Position numbers and translations under genes: made by a program. DNA of 64,000 nt, from assembly GCA_050246945.1 (NCBI GenBank), contig JBFWVC010000002.1, positions 1 to 64,000 of the forward strand, in the 5' to 3' direction. Of this stretch, positions 35,754 to 45,011 are shown in pieces (the first letter of the stretch is position 1; every line of letters begins with the position of its first letter). This DNA is from JAEUMD01 sp050246945. Lineage in GTDB: Bacteria; Pseudomonadota; Alphaproteobacteria; Rhizobiales; Hyphomicrobiaceae. Below the pieces are notes generated by a model. The model was not told the DNA's origin. It saw only the letters and a list, made by a program, of their open reading frames with translations, and made no database searches.

Positions 35754-37928
35754 GTGTCCTGCCCCGCGAACATCAACATTGAACCGGCTGTCATCGACGA
35801 CGATACCTTATTTGATGGGATTGCGATCATGAAAGTGCCCTTCCCTGCCACACCGCTGATGGCACTCGATGCGGTTGCAATCGACCTGGAAACGACCGGC
35901 TTGGAAGGCGTCAGCGCGCGCATTGTCGAAATTGGCGCGGTAGGGATCGATTGCGGCAGGCCCGATCCCAAACATGTCTATGCGCAGCTCGTCAATCCAG
36001 GCATCCCGGTGCCGGAGAGCGCCGCCGGCTTTCATGGCGTGACGACACAGAAGGTGTTGGGCGCGCCGCTGCTGGAGAGCGTTCTGGAAAATCTTGAGGC
36101 GTTCATCGGCAAGCGCGTGCTGATCGCCCACAACATGGCCTACGACCTGGCGGTGCTTCGCAGCGAATACGAACGGATCGGCCGGCGTCTTCCCAACCTC
36201 ATCACTCTGGATGTGCGTGTCCTTGCACGTCTCGTCACGCCCACGCTGGCGCATGACGGACTGCCACAACTTTGCGAATGGCTCGGTATCGGTTGCACGG
36301 CCCTGCGATCGGCCACAGGCGATGCTATGGCCGCCGCAAACGTTTATGCCGCACTCGTTCCGCATCTGAAAGAGCGAGGCATTCGAACGATTGCCGAGGC
36401 AATCAAGGCATGTGCTGAACGCGACGGCGACGTCCTGAGCCTGCGCATCAGCGACGGCGACCCCGGGCAGGCTGTCGACGGGCTGCACGGCACGATTCCG
36501 CAGATTGACAGCTACCCCTACCGCCACCGCATTGACGAATTGATGTCGTCGCCACCGCTCGTTGTGGCCGCCGATGAGAGCATCCGCTCGGCCATGCAGA
36601 CGATGCTGCTGGCGGGTACCAGTTCCACGTTTGTGCGCGACACCGCTGGCGGTATGGGCATCGTTACAGAGCGCGACATTCTTCGAGCGGTTGGCGATCG
36701 CGGCGGCGCTGCGCTTGACGTGCCTGTCGGACAGATTTCAAGCCGGCCGCTGGTCACGGTCGACCGTAATGAGTTCCTTTACCGGGCTCTTGCACGGATA
36801 ACGAGGCTGGGGATCCGCCACCTTGCCGTGACAGACGACGGCGGCGAGGTAGTTGGCGCGTTGACGCCCCGAAGCCTCCTCAGGCAGCGCGCAAGTGCGG
36901 CCCTGGTATTGGGCGAAGACATTGATGGCGCAAGCAATGGAGTCGAGCTCGGGGCGGCCTTCGGTCGCCTGGCGAAAGTTGCAGAGGCACTGATCGCCGA
37001 GGACGTCGAACCGCGCCGGATCGCGAATGTCATCAGTGCGGAAATCGCCGCCGCGACCCGGCGCGCGGGCGAACTTGCCGAGCAGACGATGGCCGCGGAC
37101 GGCTGGGGGTCTGCGCCAGTGCCTTATGCGCTGTTCGTGATGGGCTCGGTGGGACGCGGCGAGAGTCTGCTTGCCGCCGACCAGGACAATGCCATCGTCT
37201 ATCAGTCTGGCGAACCGGGGGGTAGGGAAGATCTCTGGTTCGAGGAACTTGGCACCCGCGTTGCCCAGACGCTCGATGACGCGGGCATCCCGTTCTGCAA
37301 AGGCGGAGTGATGGCCAAGAATGCGCCATGGCGCCATTCCGTAGCGGGCTGGAAAGGTGTCATTGATGGCTGGGTGCGCAAGCAGACGCCGCAAGATCTC
37401 TTGTACGTCGACATCTTCTTTGACGGGTTGGCCGTGCACGGCGACCGCAGGCTGGCCGAAGAAATTCGTATCTACGCACTGCAAACCGGGCGGCAATCTC
37501 GCGATTTCCAGACGCTGCTGACCGAGCTCGCCCGCCAGTGGCATGCGCCGCTCAATCTGCTCGGTCAGATCAAGCTTGACGAGACAGGGCGTATCGACCT
37601 GAAGAAGGGCGGCCTCTTGCCGATCCTGACGGCCGCGCGTGTGATTGCGATCCGCAACGGGTCGCCGGAGCGTTCTACGCCTGAGCGGCTGAAGCTTTTG
37701 GAACGCAGCGGCAAAGCATCAAGCAAAGATATCGAGCGCGTTCTGGGTGCCCACCAGCTACTGCTCGGCACCATTCTTTACCAGCAGATCCGCGATACCG
37801 CAGCGGGCGCAGCCCTTTCGACACGCGTGGCTCTCGAGGGCATGCGTAGCGATGAGAAAGCGGCGCTCAAGAAGGCCATCAACGACGTGCAGATCGCGAT
37901 CGATCTCGTATCCGAGGGCCGCTTCTAG
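35754..37928 (+). CDS. Exonuclease-like domain + CBS pair + DUF294 nucleotidyltransferase-like protein
   Basis: 724 residues from GTG 35754 (ATG 35829 is a possible shorter start). Order: DnaQ-like domain (VAIDLETTGLEG, VLIAHNMAYDLAVL), two CBS motifs (about 240-380), a GlnD-like site FVMGSVGRGESLLAADQDNAIV, and a helical DUF294 C-terminus. In the exonuclease domain the last motif reads LRSATGDA where active members have RHTALGDA, so the catalytic His is replaced by Arg and nuclease activity is doubtful. It follows the kinase-like exonuclease protein by 77 bp and shares CBS/DUF294 parts with 27824-29332. Likely a sensory regulator of the symporter. Confidence 0.85.
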   Translation: MSCPANINIEPAVIDDDTLFDGIAIMKVPFPATPLMALDAVAIDLETTGLEGVSARIVEIGAVGIDCGRPDPKHVYAQLVNPGIPVPESAAGFHGVTTQKVLGAPLLESVLENLEAFIGKRVLIAHNMAYDLAVLRSEYERIGRRLPNLITLDVRVLARLVTPTLAHDGLPQLCEWLGIGCTALRSATGDAMAAANVYAALVPHLKERGIRTIAEAIKACAERDGDVLSLRISDGDPGQAVDGLHGTIPQIDSYPYRHRIDELMSSPPLVVAADESIRSAMQTMLLAGTSSTFVRDTAGGMGIVTERDILRAVGDRGGAALDVPVGQISSRPLVTVDRNEFLYRALARITRLGIRHLAVTDDGGEVVGALTPRSLLRQRASAALVLGEDIDGASNGVELGAAFGRLAKVAEALIAEDVEPRRIANVISAEIAAATRRAGELAEQTMAADGWGSAPVPYALFVMGSVGRGESLLAADQDNAIVYQSGEPGGREDLWFEELGTRVAQTLDDAGIPFCKGGVMAKNAPWRHSVAGWKGVIDGWVRKQTPQDLLYVDIFFDGLAVHGDRRLAEEIRIYALQTGRQSRDFQTLLTELARQWHAPLNLLGQIKLDETGRIDLKKGGLLPILTAARVIAIRNGSPERSTPERLKLLERSGKASSKDIERVLGAHQLLLGTILYQQIRDTAAGAALSTRVALEGMRSDEKAALKKAINDVQIAIDLVSEGRF

Positions 37929-37954
37929 GACAAGCCAAGATTATAGTGTAACTA

Positions 37955-38570
37955 TCGCCGGGCAAAGCCGGGGGCTTTAGGATTGGAACCGTCCGAGGCG
38001 GTAGATGGAATCGCTGACGCAGCCCCAGAGTCTTGTGCCGCCTGAAGGCGGCGTCAACGCCAGAGGTTGAGCTGGTCCAGCCTCTGGTCCTCCTTCTCCT
38101 GGTTGCGGATGTAGGCGCGGATCGCTTCCTCGTCCCGCCCCACGGTGTTGACGAAGAATCCGCGCGCCCAGAAGTGCGGTCCCACGAAGTTCCGCTTCCT
38201 TTCCCGACAGACCCGCGCCAGGTGGATCGCGCTCTTGCCCTTGATCAACCCGACCACCTGCGACACCGCATACTTCGGCGGGATCGACAGCATCATGTGC
38301 ACGTGGTCGGACATCAGATGCCCTTCCTCGATTTTAGATTCCTTCTGAGCCGCAAGACGCTGTACCGGGAGCTGCGCCAGCACCTCGGAATGAACACGAC
38401 GTGCTATTTGCGGTCCCAGGTCGTGTGGCTTAAGGCTTGGTACTCGTCCATCGGCGGAGATTCTTCCCGTGTGCTTGGCTGCTCACGGTTGAAAATCCGC
38501 CGGTGGACCGCCGGAAATGTCAATCTGTTACTGCCCCCCCCGGCAAAGCCCGGGGGGTCTCCCGCTGACG
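37955..38570 (-). mobile_element. IS200/IS605-type element remnant with terminal hairpins
   Basis: The TnpA pseudogene is bracketed by GC-rich imperfect palindromes: GCCGGGCAAAGCCGGGGGC at about 37957-37975, and CCCCCCGG-CAAAGC-CCGGGGGG at 38536-38557. Both have the GCAAAGCC core common to the sub-terminal hairpins of this family. Boundaries are approximate because IS200 elements have no target duplication. Confidence 0.6.
38054..38450 (-). pseudogene. tnpA: IS200/IS605-family transposase TnpA, rearranged 5' part
   Basis: The frame 38054-38383 encodes the C-terminal body of a HUH transposase: SDHVHMMLSIPPKY (HUH-type His pair), GLIKGKSAIHL, GPHFWARGFFVNT and the end YIRNQEKEDQRLDQLN. Upstream on the same strand the N-terminus is broken: SHTTWDRK is followed by an in-frame TAG where Tyr is expected, then HVVFIPRC. 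The next expected segment (RKTLYRELRQHLG) is found only on the opposite strand at about 38352-38389. The gene is therefore dead through a stop and a small inversion. Confidence 0.8.
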
Positions 38571-38945
38571 CTAGACCGCTATCGGCACCGCAAACTTGCC
38601 GCTACAGGGCTCGATGGCCTTCTCAAGCTTCAACGTCATGCCCCCAATCAACGGACGAGTTTGGCGTCTAATGGATGCACAGCCGATATCGAGGCGGCAA
38701 TGTCAGCTTATGCGATCGCGCGTCATTCTTGCATTGCACCGTCGTATTCGTGCTGATTTCTGGAAATGGCCTTGAGCGGCCATGGCGCGGTGTTCAAAAG
38801 CGTGCCGCTTCTGAATGTGAAACAGCCAACATGTGCCGGACGATGCCAATGCGGGCTCCGCGCCAATGCGGGAGTGCCGAGGACGCCGCGAGGCCTCCTC
38901 TGGTCTGCATCAGTGAAGGAATTGTTCACATTCCACCGTGCTGAT
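38451..38945. other. Intergenic, right part of IS200 remnant and flank
   Basis: Besides the hairpin at 38536-38557 nothing is recognised; the short open frames have shadow-like composition. Confidence 0.4.
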
Positions 38946-39797
38946 TCACTCGCTGGTATCGGCAGGGCAGGTACGATTTGCAGCAGTGTCGATCCATTTC
39001 CCAACGGGCAGTCCAATTGAATGTGACTTCATTCCGCTGCCCACTAAAATCGCTGCTATTCTCAGTTCGTCCTTATCTTGAACGAGCAGAGGCCCTCCGG
39101 AACTCTCTGCATGACTGTCGCAATCCGTAATCCAGAGGTTTTCGTAGTTTGATGTTAGGCGACACCCAAAGTGACCACTCAGCATTAGTCGGCGGTCCGC
39201 GGGATAAGCTGCGAGGATAAGTTTGGTGTCCAGCGGCAGCTTCTCAGGGCGTTGTTGAATCTGCAATGGCGGGATGTCCGTAATGTGGTCTTGGAGAACG
39301 ATCAACACCATGTCTTCGAAGAAGGCACGCGTCGGAACTGGTTGGGAAGGCAGAGTTGGTAGAATTCTGCTGGGACCGACATACTCATACCCAGGAGCAA
39401 AATGCAGACACTTGGCAATGGAGTGTCCGAGCCACCTGTCCCGCTTGACGCCGGCCAAGAAATGAATGTCGTGGAGAGGCCAGGGCTCGCGTTTCCAGGG
39501 ATCCATCACGCAATGGGCGGCGGTAATGACGAGATTACCTGCAATCAGAGAACCCGTGCACTGACCGTATATCCGATACCCCCCAATGTTGACCTGACCG
39601 ATGGCAGACCATGGTGGCCCCTCCTCATTGATAATTACTCGGTCATCCTTGCCAATGATGCCGGGCCGCAATTCGACGGCCAAGGCGTCAGGCGCCACGT
39701 CCGCGCGTTTGACGCCCTGTGTCAGGCCAAACGCAATTCCAAGACTGATCGAAACGCATATAAGTTGCACCAGAGTCGGTGTCCGTTTCCCGATCAT
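38946..39797 (-). CDS. Exported trypsin-like serine protease
   Basis: A 283-residue protein. The first ~25 residues form a signal peptide or anchor (LVQLICVSISLGIAFGL). The catalytic triad is visible: His in NLVITAAHCVMD, Asp in FFEDMVLIVL and Ser in AESSGGPLLV; TAAHC and SGGPL are S1-family hallmarks. Cysteines near the His (CTGSLIAGNLV; AAHC) fit a disulphide. ATG 39797 is preferred over 39863 because the signal peptide starts there. It stands alone; targets unknown. Confidence 0.88.
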   Translation of the reverse strand: MIGKRTPTLVQLICVSISLGIAFGLTQGVKRADVAPDALAVELRPGIIGKDDRVIINEEGPPWSAIGQVNIGGYRIYGQCTGSLIAGNLVITAAHCVMDPWKREPWPLHDIHFLAGVKRDRWLGHSIAKCLHFAPGYEYVGPSRILPTLPSQPVPTRAFFEDMVLIVLQDHITDIPPLQIQQRPEKLPLDTKLILAAYPADRRLMLSGHFGCRLTSNYENLWITDCDSHAESSGGPLLVQDKDELRIAAILVGSGMKSHSIGLPVGKWIDTAANRTCPADTSE

Positions 39798-40221
39798 AGG
39801 CCTCAGCGTCCTTTGATACGTACGGCTGCTACTGCTTCGACTTCCAACCACATCGGACAGCAAAGACTCCTAGCTTGCGCCGTGCACATAAGAGGGGCGC
39901 GGAACATCTCACATCGCCTACTCAAACGACGGCAATTCGTTCACCACTCGCAATCATCGCATTCGTGCGGTGCCGGCTCCAAGCTTTGCCATCGACCCGG
40001 CACACGGCCTTGATTGCGGTCAACTGGTCATCACGATGTCCGCATGGTTGAATGCCGCGCGGGCTTCGAAGCGCCATGCGTTTCGCCGCGGCGAACTTTT
40101 CAATGCGACATCAGAACGGCCAAAGCCATGCTGTACAATAAGGTGCTCGAGGCGCCACCAAATTGTCTTCCGGAAGCGAGAATGACCGCAGCAGCCAATG
40201 AATAGCAGATTTGCCTCGTAC
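39798..40221. other. Intergenic with decayed stress-protein sequence
   Basis: About 420 bp between the protease and the Mg2+ ATPase. Its right part encodes a USP-like fragment listed separately. No other gene. Confidence 0.4.
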
Positions 40222-40253
40222 TCATGGACGCAGTGTAGAAGCGCCTGATCCAT
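40020..40253 (-). pseudogene. Possible universal stress protein (UspA) remnant
   Basis: The minus-strand frame contains HEYEANLLFIGCCGHSRFRKTIWW, which resembles the UspA C-terminal block (A-L-L-V-M-G-x-Y-G-H-S-R). The expected ATP-loop end and N-terminal two thirds are missing, and the tail is unlike USP. It overlaps the last 30 bp of the ATPase gene. Identification is by one motif only. Confidence 0.4.
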
Positions 40254-42786
40254 CGGACGTGCCAAAGAACCAGCGCTTGGCCAATTCGGTGGTGGAGACG
40301 TAGGCGGCGACAATGGCGAGACCTATTGCCTGCAAATGCAGTGGTAACGGCATGAATCCGAATGCCGTCGAAAGGCCGCCCAGGTTCGGAATGATGATCG
40401 CCAGAAGCGCAACGGCTGCCGTTGACGTCCATAGCAAAGTGCCGGGTCGGCTTCTCCAACAGTGCATGCGTGTGCGAAGCACTAGGACGACCGCAAGCTC
40501 GGTCAGCAGCGAGACCACGAACCAGGTACTCTGGAAGAGCGGTTCGTCCGCATGAAAGACATGCAGCAAGACGAAAAACGTGAGGAGGTCAAACACTGTG
40601 CTGATAAGACCGAAGACCAGCATGAACGATCTGATGTTATCGATGTCCCATCGCTGCGCCCGCTCCGTCATGGAGGGATCCACATTATCCGTTGAAATGG
40701 CAACGGAAGGAATGTCCGACAGGAAATTGTTGAGTAGGATCTGCTTGGCAAGAAGCGGCAGGAACGGCACAAACAGCGTGGCGATCGCCATGCTGATCAT
40801 GTTGCCGAAATTCGCGCTGGTGGTGATAGCGACATACTTAAGCGTGTTGGCGAAGGTCCGTCGGCCGTCGATGACGCCGTCCTTGAGCACGTTGAGATCG
40901 CGCTCAAGCAGTACGATATCGGCCGTCTCGCGGGCGACGTCCACAGCCTGATCAACCGAGACGCCAACGTCGGCCGCATGCAGTGCCGGCGCATCGTTGA
41001 TGCCATCGCCCATGTAGGCGACCGCGTGGCCCCGGTGCTGGAGGGCCCGAACGATGCGTTCCTTCTGCTGTGGATCGATCTCGGCAAAGATGTCCGTGAC
41101 CTCGGCCAGATGCCAGAGTGCTTCATCGCGCGTCGCGTTGAGCTGCTGGCCCGTCAGCAGACGCGACGCATCGAGGCCTATGGCGCGCCCGACGTGCGAA
41201 GCGACGTGACGATTGTCGCCGCTGATGATCTTGGTTGCGATGCCGAGCCGCGAGAGCTGCGCGATCGTGGCCTCGATATCCTCTTTCAGGGGATCAAGGA
41301 ACAGCAGGAACCCCTCGAATACCATCTCGGTCTCGTCGGAGCGGGCATAGTGCGTCTTGGCAGCCAGGCGCCTCGAGGCAAGGCCGAGCACGCGGAACCC
41401 GTCACTGCCCTTCTCGCGATAGAAACGCTGAAGCCGCTCGCGGTCGCTTTCGATGAGCGCGCGGACCTCGCTGCCGCCACCGATTCGGTCGCAACAGGCA
41501 AGAATGTTGTCGAAGGCGCCCTTTGTCACAACCAGATGTTCGGTGGCTTCGCCGGGCTCGGCGACGACGATCGTCAGGCGCTTGCGCACAAAATCATAAG
41601 GTATCTCGTCGATCTTTTTCAGATCCGGATGAGATATGTTCAAGCGATCCGCATGCTCGACGATGGCAGCGTCCAGAGGATTCTCAATTCCCGTTTCCAG
41701 CCGCGCGTTAATCGCAGCAAGACGCATCACCTGAAGTGACGGCTGGCCGGATGGATCGACGACACCGTCAAGCTCCACGACGCCTTTGGTGAGCGTGCCG
41801 GTTTTGTCTGTGTAAAGAACGTTGATCGCTCCCAGGTTCTCTATGGCTGCCAGCCGCCGCACGAGAACGCCACGCCGCGCCATCCGCTGAGCGCCCGCCG
41901 AGAGCGTTACGCTGACGACGGCGGGCAGCAACTCCGGGGTCAGTCCGACGGCCAAGGCGACAGCGAACAGCATCGAATCGATCAACGGGCGATGCAGCAG
42001 CAAGTTCACGGTGAACACGAACAGGACGATCGCCGTCATGATGCGCGTCAGAAGGTAGCCGAAACGGCGGACGCCACGCTCAAAGTCCGTTTCCTGGTCG
42101 GCAGCCCCGATGTCTTTGGCTACGGCTGCCAGCTCGGTTGTCTCGCCCGTGCATGCAACCAGCACTGTGGCCGTCCCGCTGCGGACCGACGTTCCCAGAA
42201 AGACGGTGTTGCTCCGCCTTGCCAGCGGGGCATCGGCCGGTGCAATTCCCGGCGCCTTCTCGACGGGAAACGATTCTCCGGTCAGTGCCGCCTCGGTGAC
42301 CAGGAAATCCCTGGCTTCGACAATGATGCCGTCGGCGGGAACCAGGTTGCCGGCCGACAGCAGGATAACATCGCCCGGCACCAGCTTGGAGGCATCGAGG
42401 ATGACGATTTGGCCGTCACGCAGCACACGCACCTTCAGCGCTAGCCTTGTACGCAGTTGCCTCACGGCCTCCGACGCGCGGTATTCCTGGCTGAATCCGA
42501 GCGCGGTACTGCCGGCGACGATCAATAGAATGATGATGGCGTCGGTCCAGTCCTTCAGAACGAAGGAAATGCTGGCACCGAATATGAGGATCAGAACGAG
42601 CGGGCTTTCGTACTGCCGCAGCAGCAGCCGGAGCGGAGCGGCCTCCTGGGTTGCCATCACGCGGTTGTCGCCGTGCGCGATGAGGCGCTCCTCGGCCACA
42701 CCGCTCGTCAGTCCAGTCGGCTGCGAGCCCAATTCCTTGGCAAGCTTGTCCGAGGGCATATTCCAATATGGCGACACGTTTCCCAA
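40222..42786 (-). CDS. mgtA: Magnesium-translocating P-type ATPase
   Basis: About 854 residues of a P3B-type ATPase. In order: cation-ATPase N-domain (MPSDKLAKELG), helices, actuator with LTGESFPVE, phosphorylation motif YTDKTGTLT, KGAFDNIL nucleotide-domain motif, MGDGINDAPAL hinge, and the C-terminal helices with NNFLSDIPSVAISTDNVD typical of MgtA. The frame is open to 42927, but TTG 42786 has AAGGAGAGG at the right distance and gives the family-like start GNVSPYW. ATG 42759 would cut into the N-domain. It imports Mg2+ at low supply; no leader structure was identified upstream. Confidence 0.88.
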   Translation of the reverse strand: MGNVSPYWNMPSDKLAKELGSQPTGLTSGVAEERLIAHGDNRVMATQEAAPLRLLLRQYESPLVLILIFGASISFVLKDWTDAIIILLIVAGSTALGFSQEYRASEAVRQLRTRLALKVRVLRDGQIVILDASKLVPGDVILLSAGNLVPADGIIVEARDFLVTEAALTGESFPVEKAPGIAPADAPLARRSNTVFLGTSVRSGTATVLVACTGETTELAAVAKDIGAADQETDFERGVRRFGYLLTRIMTAIVLFVFTVNLLLHRPLIDSMLFAVALAVGLTPELLPAVVSVTLSAGAQRMARRGVLVRRLAAIENLGAINVLYTDKTGTLTKGVVELDGVVDPSGQPSLQVMRLAAINARLETGIENPLDAAIVEHADRLNISHPDLKKIDEIPYDFVRKRLTIVVAEPGEATEHLVVTKGAFDNILACCDRIGGGSEVRALIESDRERLQRFYREKGSDGFRVLGLASRRLAAKTHYARSDETEMVFEGFLLFLDPLKEDIEATIAQLSRLGIATKIISGDNRHVASHVGRAIGLDASRLLTGQQLNATRDEALWHLAEVTDIFAEIDPQQKERIVRALQHRGHAVAYMGDGINDAPALHAADVGVSVDQAVDVARETADIVLLERDLNVLKDGVIDGRRTFANTLKYVAITTSANFGNMISMAIATLFVPFLPLLAKQILLNNFLSDIPSVAISTDNVDPSMTERAQRWDIDNIRSFMLVFGLISTVFDLLTFFVLLHVFHADEPLFQSTWFVVSLLTELAVVLVLRTRMHCWRSRPGTLLWTSTAAVALLAIIIPNLGGLSTAFGFMPLPLHLQAIGLAIVAAYVSTTELAKRWFFGTSDGSGASTLRP

Positions 42787-43115
42787 GAAGTCCTCTCCTT
42801 GTGCGCCGCCGCCTGATGCTCCGACAAGCTCATCATCCCACTTCCGCAAAATATCATAAACCGCCGATCGCTGAGCGCAGGAGCGCCCAGGCGACGATGA
42901 CCGCAAGTGGCCCGACGCTGACGTCACCGAGTTGGCGATGGTCCTTCCGCAGCTGGGGGAACAGCGGTCGCGATGTTGCGGTGTGACTGGCGCTCACTCA
43001 TGTGAAGCGTTTTGGATGCCGGCCCATGACGAGGCTGGCGGCCAGGAGGAGTGTCGGCGTTCGAAAGGCGTCAGGGAAGGAACCCGCGAGAATGGCGGCT
43101 TGACGTTGCCGCGCG
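42787..43115. other. Upstream region of the Mg2+ ATPase
   Basis: No supportable gene; presumably holds the ATPase promoter. I looked for a Mg2+-sensing leader but cannot support one by eye. Confidence 0.4.
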
Positions 43116-43304
43116 CTATGGGGATTTGAGCGTGGGCCGCAGTGTCGTCGGCTTTTGCGAGCCGGCTGGCAGACCGTTGCACAGGCGCACCGTGACCAGA
43201 GAAGATTCATCCTTTGGTTCGAAAGCCGCCGCGCGATTCTCGGACAATCGAAACAGACGCAGGACAGCGTCACGGCTCGTCGTTAAGCTGTAAAGGTTGC
43301 ACAT
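43116..43304 (-). pseudogene. N-terminal fragment of an SRAP (YedK/HMCES-like) protein
   Basis: ATG 43304 starts MCNLYSLTTSRDAVLRLFR...NRAAAFEP, the conserved N-terminus of SOS-response-associated peptidases, including Cys2, which crosslinks to abasic sites. After FEPKDE (about residue 36) the sequence is unrelated and stops at 43116, so ~180 residues of the domain, with the other active-site residues, are missing. A remnant rather than a working gene. Confidence 0.7.
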
Positions 43305-43345
43305 ATCGTCGAGACTACATGAAGACCCAACACACTTTCGGAACT

Positions 43346-43594
43346 CTAAGCGTCTGAGTGACTTCTGCGCATCGCCTCGATACCGCCGCGGTATAGCTCC
43401 GGCTTCGTCTTGACTGCTCGTGAGCAGCACTCGCTGCACGCCATGCGGCTTCCAACTTCGGGAACGGGAAACTCCGCCGGCAACGGGATTGTCGCCGGAT
43501 CGGCATCACGCTCGCGACCACAACAGCGGCAATAGACCCACCGTTGTGGATGAGACCATCTTGCGCCATACCCCGCAAGATGAACGCGCGTCAT
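43346..43594 (-). CDS. Small zinc-ribbon-like protein
   Basis: Eighty-two residues with two cysteine clusters (CRCCGRE and CSECCSRAV) about 33 residues apart, separated by a Pro/acidic linker (PATIPLPAEFPVPEVG). This is the pattern of a small Rhizobiales zinc-ribbon family of unknown role. GGAAGG precedes ATG 43594. It lies 41 bp after the dodecin gene's stop on the same strand, so the two may share a transcript. Confidence 0.6.
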   Translation of the reverse strand: MTRVHLAGYGARWSHPQRWVYCRCCGRERDADPATIPLPAEFPVPEVGSRMACSECCSRAVKTKPELYRGGIEAMRRSHSDA

Positions 43595-43634
43595 GCAATG
43601 CCTTCCGCACGGCGCTTTCACGCCACTCCAAGTG

Positions 43635-43844
43635 TCATTCGTCGAGGGTGAAGCCGACGCGGATCGTGACCTGCCAATGCGCGACTTGAGCGTCCTCGAT
43701 GTGTCCGCGCGTCTCGACGACCTCGAACCACTTCATTCCATGAAGTGTCTTGCTGGCGCGCTCCAGCGCGGCCCGGATCGCGTCGTCGCTCGAAGTCTTC
43801 GACGATCCTGTCAGCTCGATGTGCTTGTAGATGTGGTCAGGCAT
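43635..43844 (-). CDS. Dodecin (flavin-binding protein)
   Basis: A 69-residue protein covering the entire dodecin family length: YKHIELTGSSKTSSDDAIRAAL, the conserved WFEVVETRG strand and HWQVTIRVGFTLDE at the end. Dodecins form hollow dodecamers that sequester flavins or coenzyme A. ATG 43844 is preceded by AAGGA; the frame open to 43931 is not dodecin-like. Confidence 0.92.
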   Translation of the reverse strand: MPDHIYKHIELTGSSKTSSDDAIRAALERASKTLHGMKWFEVVETRGHIEDAQVAHWQVTIRVGFTLDE

Positions 43845-44003
43845 TCCACAGTTCCTTTCTGGAAAGAGGGTTGCATCATTGATTTCGATATCACCAAGCA
43901 GTGTCCGCGAAAGGCCGGTCGAGATACTCATCAGGATCTACGGCATTATGCCGACCTACAGAATGATCTATAATACGTCCCCAACATCCTTGATCGCGTA
44001 CCC

Positions 44004-45011
44004 ATGAGCAGGTGGTTTCTTGTCACCATTGTAGCCGCTTCGGTTGGCGTCCTCTTGATCACGGCGGCAGCATGGTACAGCTTTGCCCTGCCGGGGCGAT
44101 CCCATGAGGCCCCGCAGCCGCCGGTTACCGATGAAGAGCGCGATCTCGCTTTACGCCTTCGCCGCCATGTCGAGGTAATTGCGCACGAACCCCATAATCT
44201 CGATCAGCCAGGCGCGCTCGCGCGGGTTGCCGACTACATCTTTCAGGTCTTGTCGCAATACGGTTATCAACCCGAGCGGCAGATTTTCGAGGTTCAAGGA
44301 CAGTCGGTTCAAAACATTGCGGTCACCGTGAATGCGAGCGGTCCGAGACCTGCTGAACGCACAATCGTGGTCGGTGCTCATTATGATAGTTTTGGGCAAT
44401 CGCCCGGCGCCAATGACAACGGCAGCGGCACCGCTGCTGTGATCGAGCTTGTTCGACTACTCTCTGATCTAAAGACCTTGCGCACGCGCCTGATCCTGGT
44501 CCTGTTCGTCAACGAAGAGCCGCCGTATTTCCAATCACCGGACATGGGTAGCGTTCGCTTCGCGAAACTGCTCGCAGCTAGGGGCGAGCCCGTAGCTGCG
44601 ATGCTGTCGCTGGAGACCATAGGTTTCTATTCGGATCGGCCCCGCAGCCAGGGCTATCCGAAGCCCCTCAATCTTCTGTTCCCGTCAACGGCGAGCTTCA
44701 TAGCGTTCGTCGCGTTGCCCGGGTCTCGCGGACTTCTCCACTCGGTGGTCCGTGCCTTTCGGGAAACCACTCCGTTCCCGTCCATCGGCGGCGTTGGGCC
44801 CAACCTCATCCCTGGGATTGGATGGTCCGATCATTGGGCGTTCGCCAAGGTAGGCTTCCCGGCGGTCATGGTCACAGACACAGCACTCTTTCGCTATCCG
44901 CACTACCACCTGCCCACCGACACGCCCGATAAGATCGAATACGAAAAACTCGCCCGCGTCACGAAGGGCATCGAACATATCATCAGGGCGCTTGCCAGCG
45001 CCGAGCGCTGA
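44004..45011 (+). CDS. M28-family zinc aminopeptidase-like protein, membrane-anchored
   Basis: 335 residues. A membrane anchor or signal (residues about 5-28) is followed by an M28 catalytic domain. Zinc ligands are seen in VVGAHYDSF (His126, Asp128 as general pair), GANDNGSG (Asp138), VNEEPP (Glu171/Glu172) and HYHLPTDT (C-terminal His). The SLETIG block is also typical. It acts outside the cytoplasm on peptides, or possibly other substrates such as N-terminal Gln. No ribosome site is strong; the ATG is the only one before the anchor. Confidence 0.85.
   Translation: MSRWFLVTIVAASVGVLLITAAAWYSFALPGRSHEAPQPPVTDEERDLALRLRRHVEVIAHEPHNLDQPGALARVADYIFQVLSQYGYQPERQIFEVQGQSVQNIAVTVNASGPRPAERTIVVGAHYDSFGQSPGANDNGSGTAAVIELVRLLSDLKTLRTRLILVLFVNEEPPYFQSPDMGSVRFAKLLAARGEPVAAMLSLETIGFYSDRPRSQGYPKPLNLLFPSTASFIAFVALPGSRGLLHSVVRAFRETTPFPSIGGVGPNLIPGIGWSDHWAFAKVGFPAVMVTDTALFRYPHYHLPTDTPDKIEYEKLARVTKGIEHIIRALASAER

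Noticed and set aside
42787..43115. Mg2+-responsive leader or riboswitch before the Mg2+ ATPase
   Set aside because: No conserved leader structure could be recognised by eye; folding and covariance analysis would be needed.
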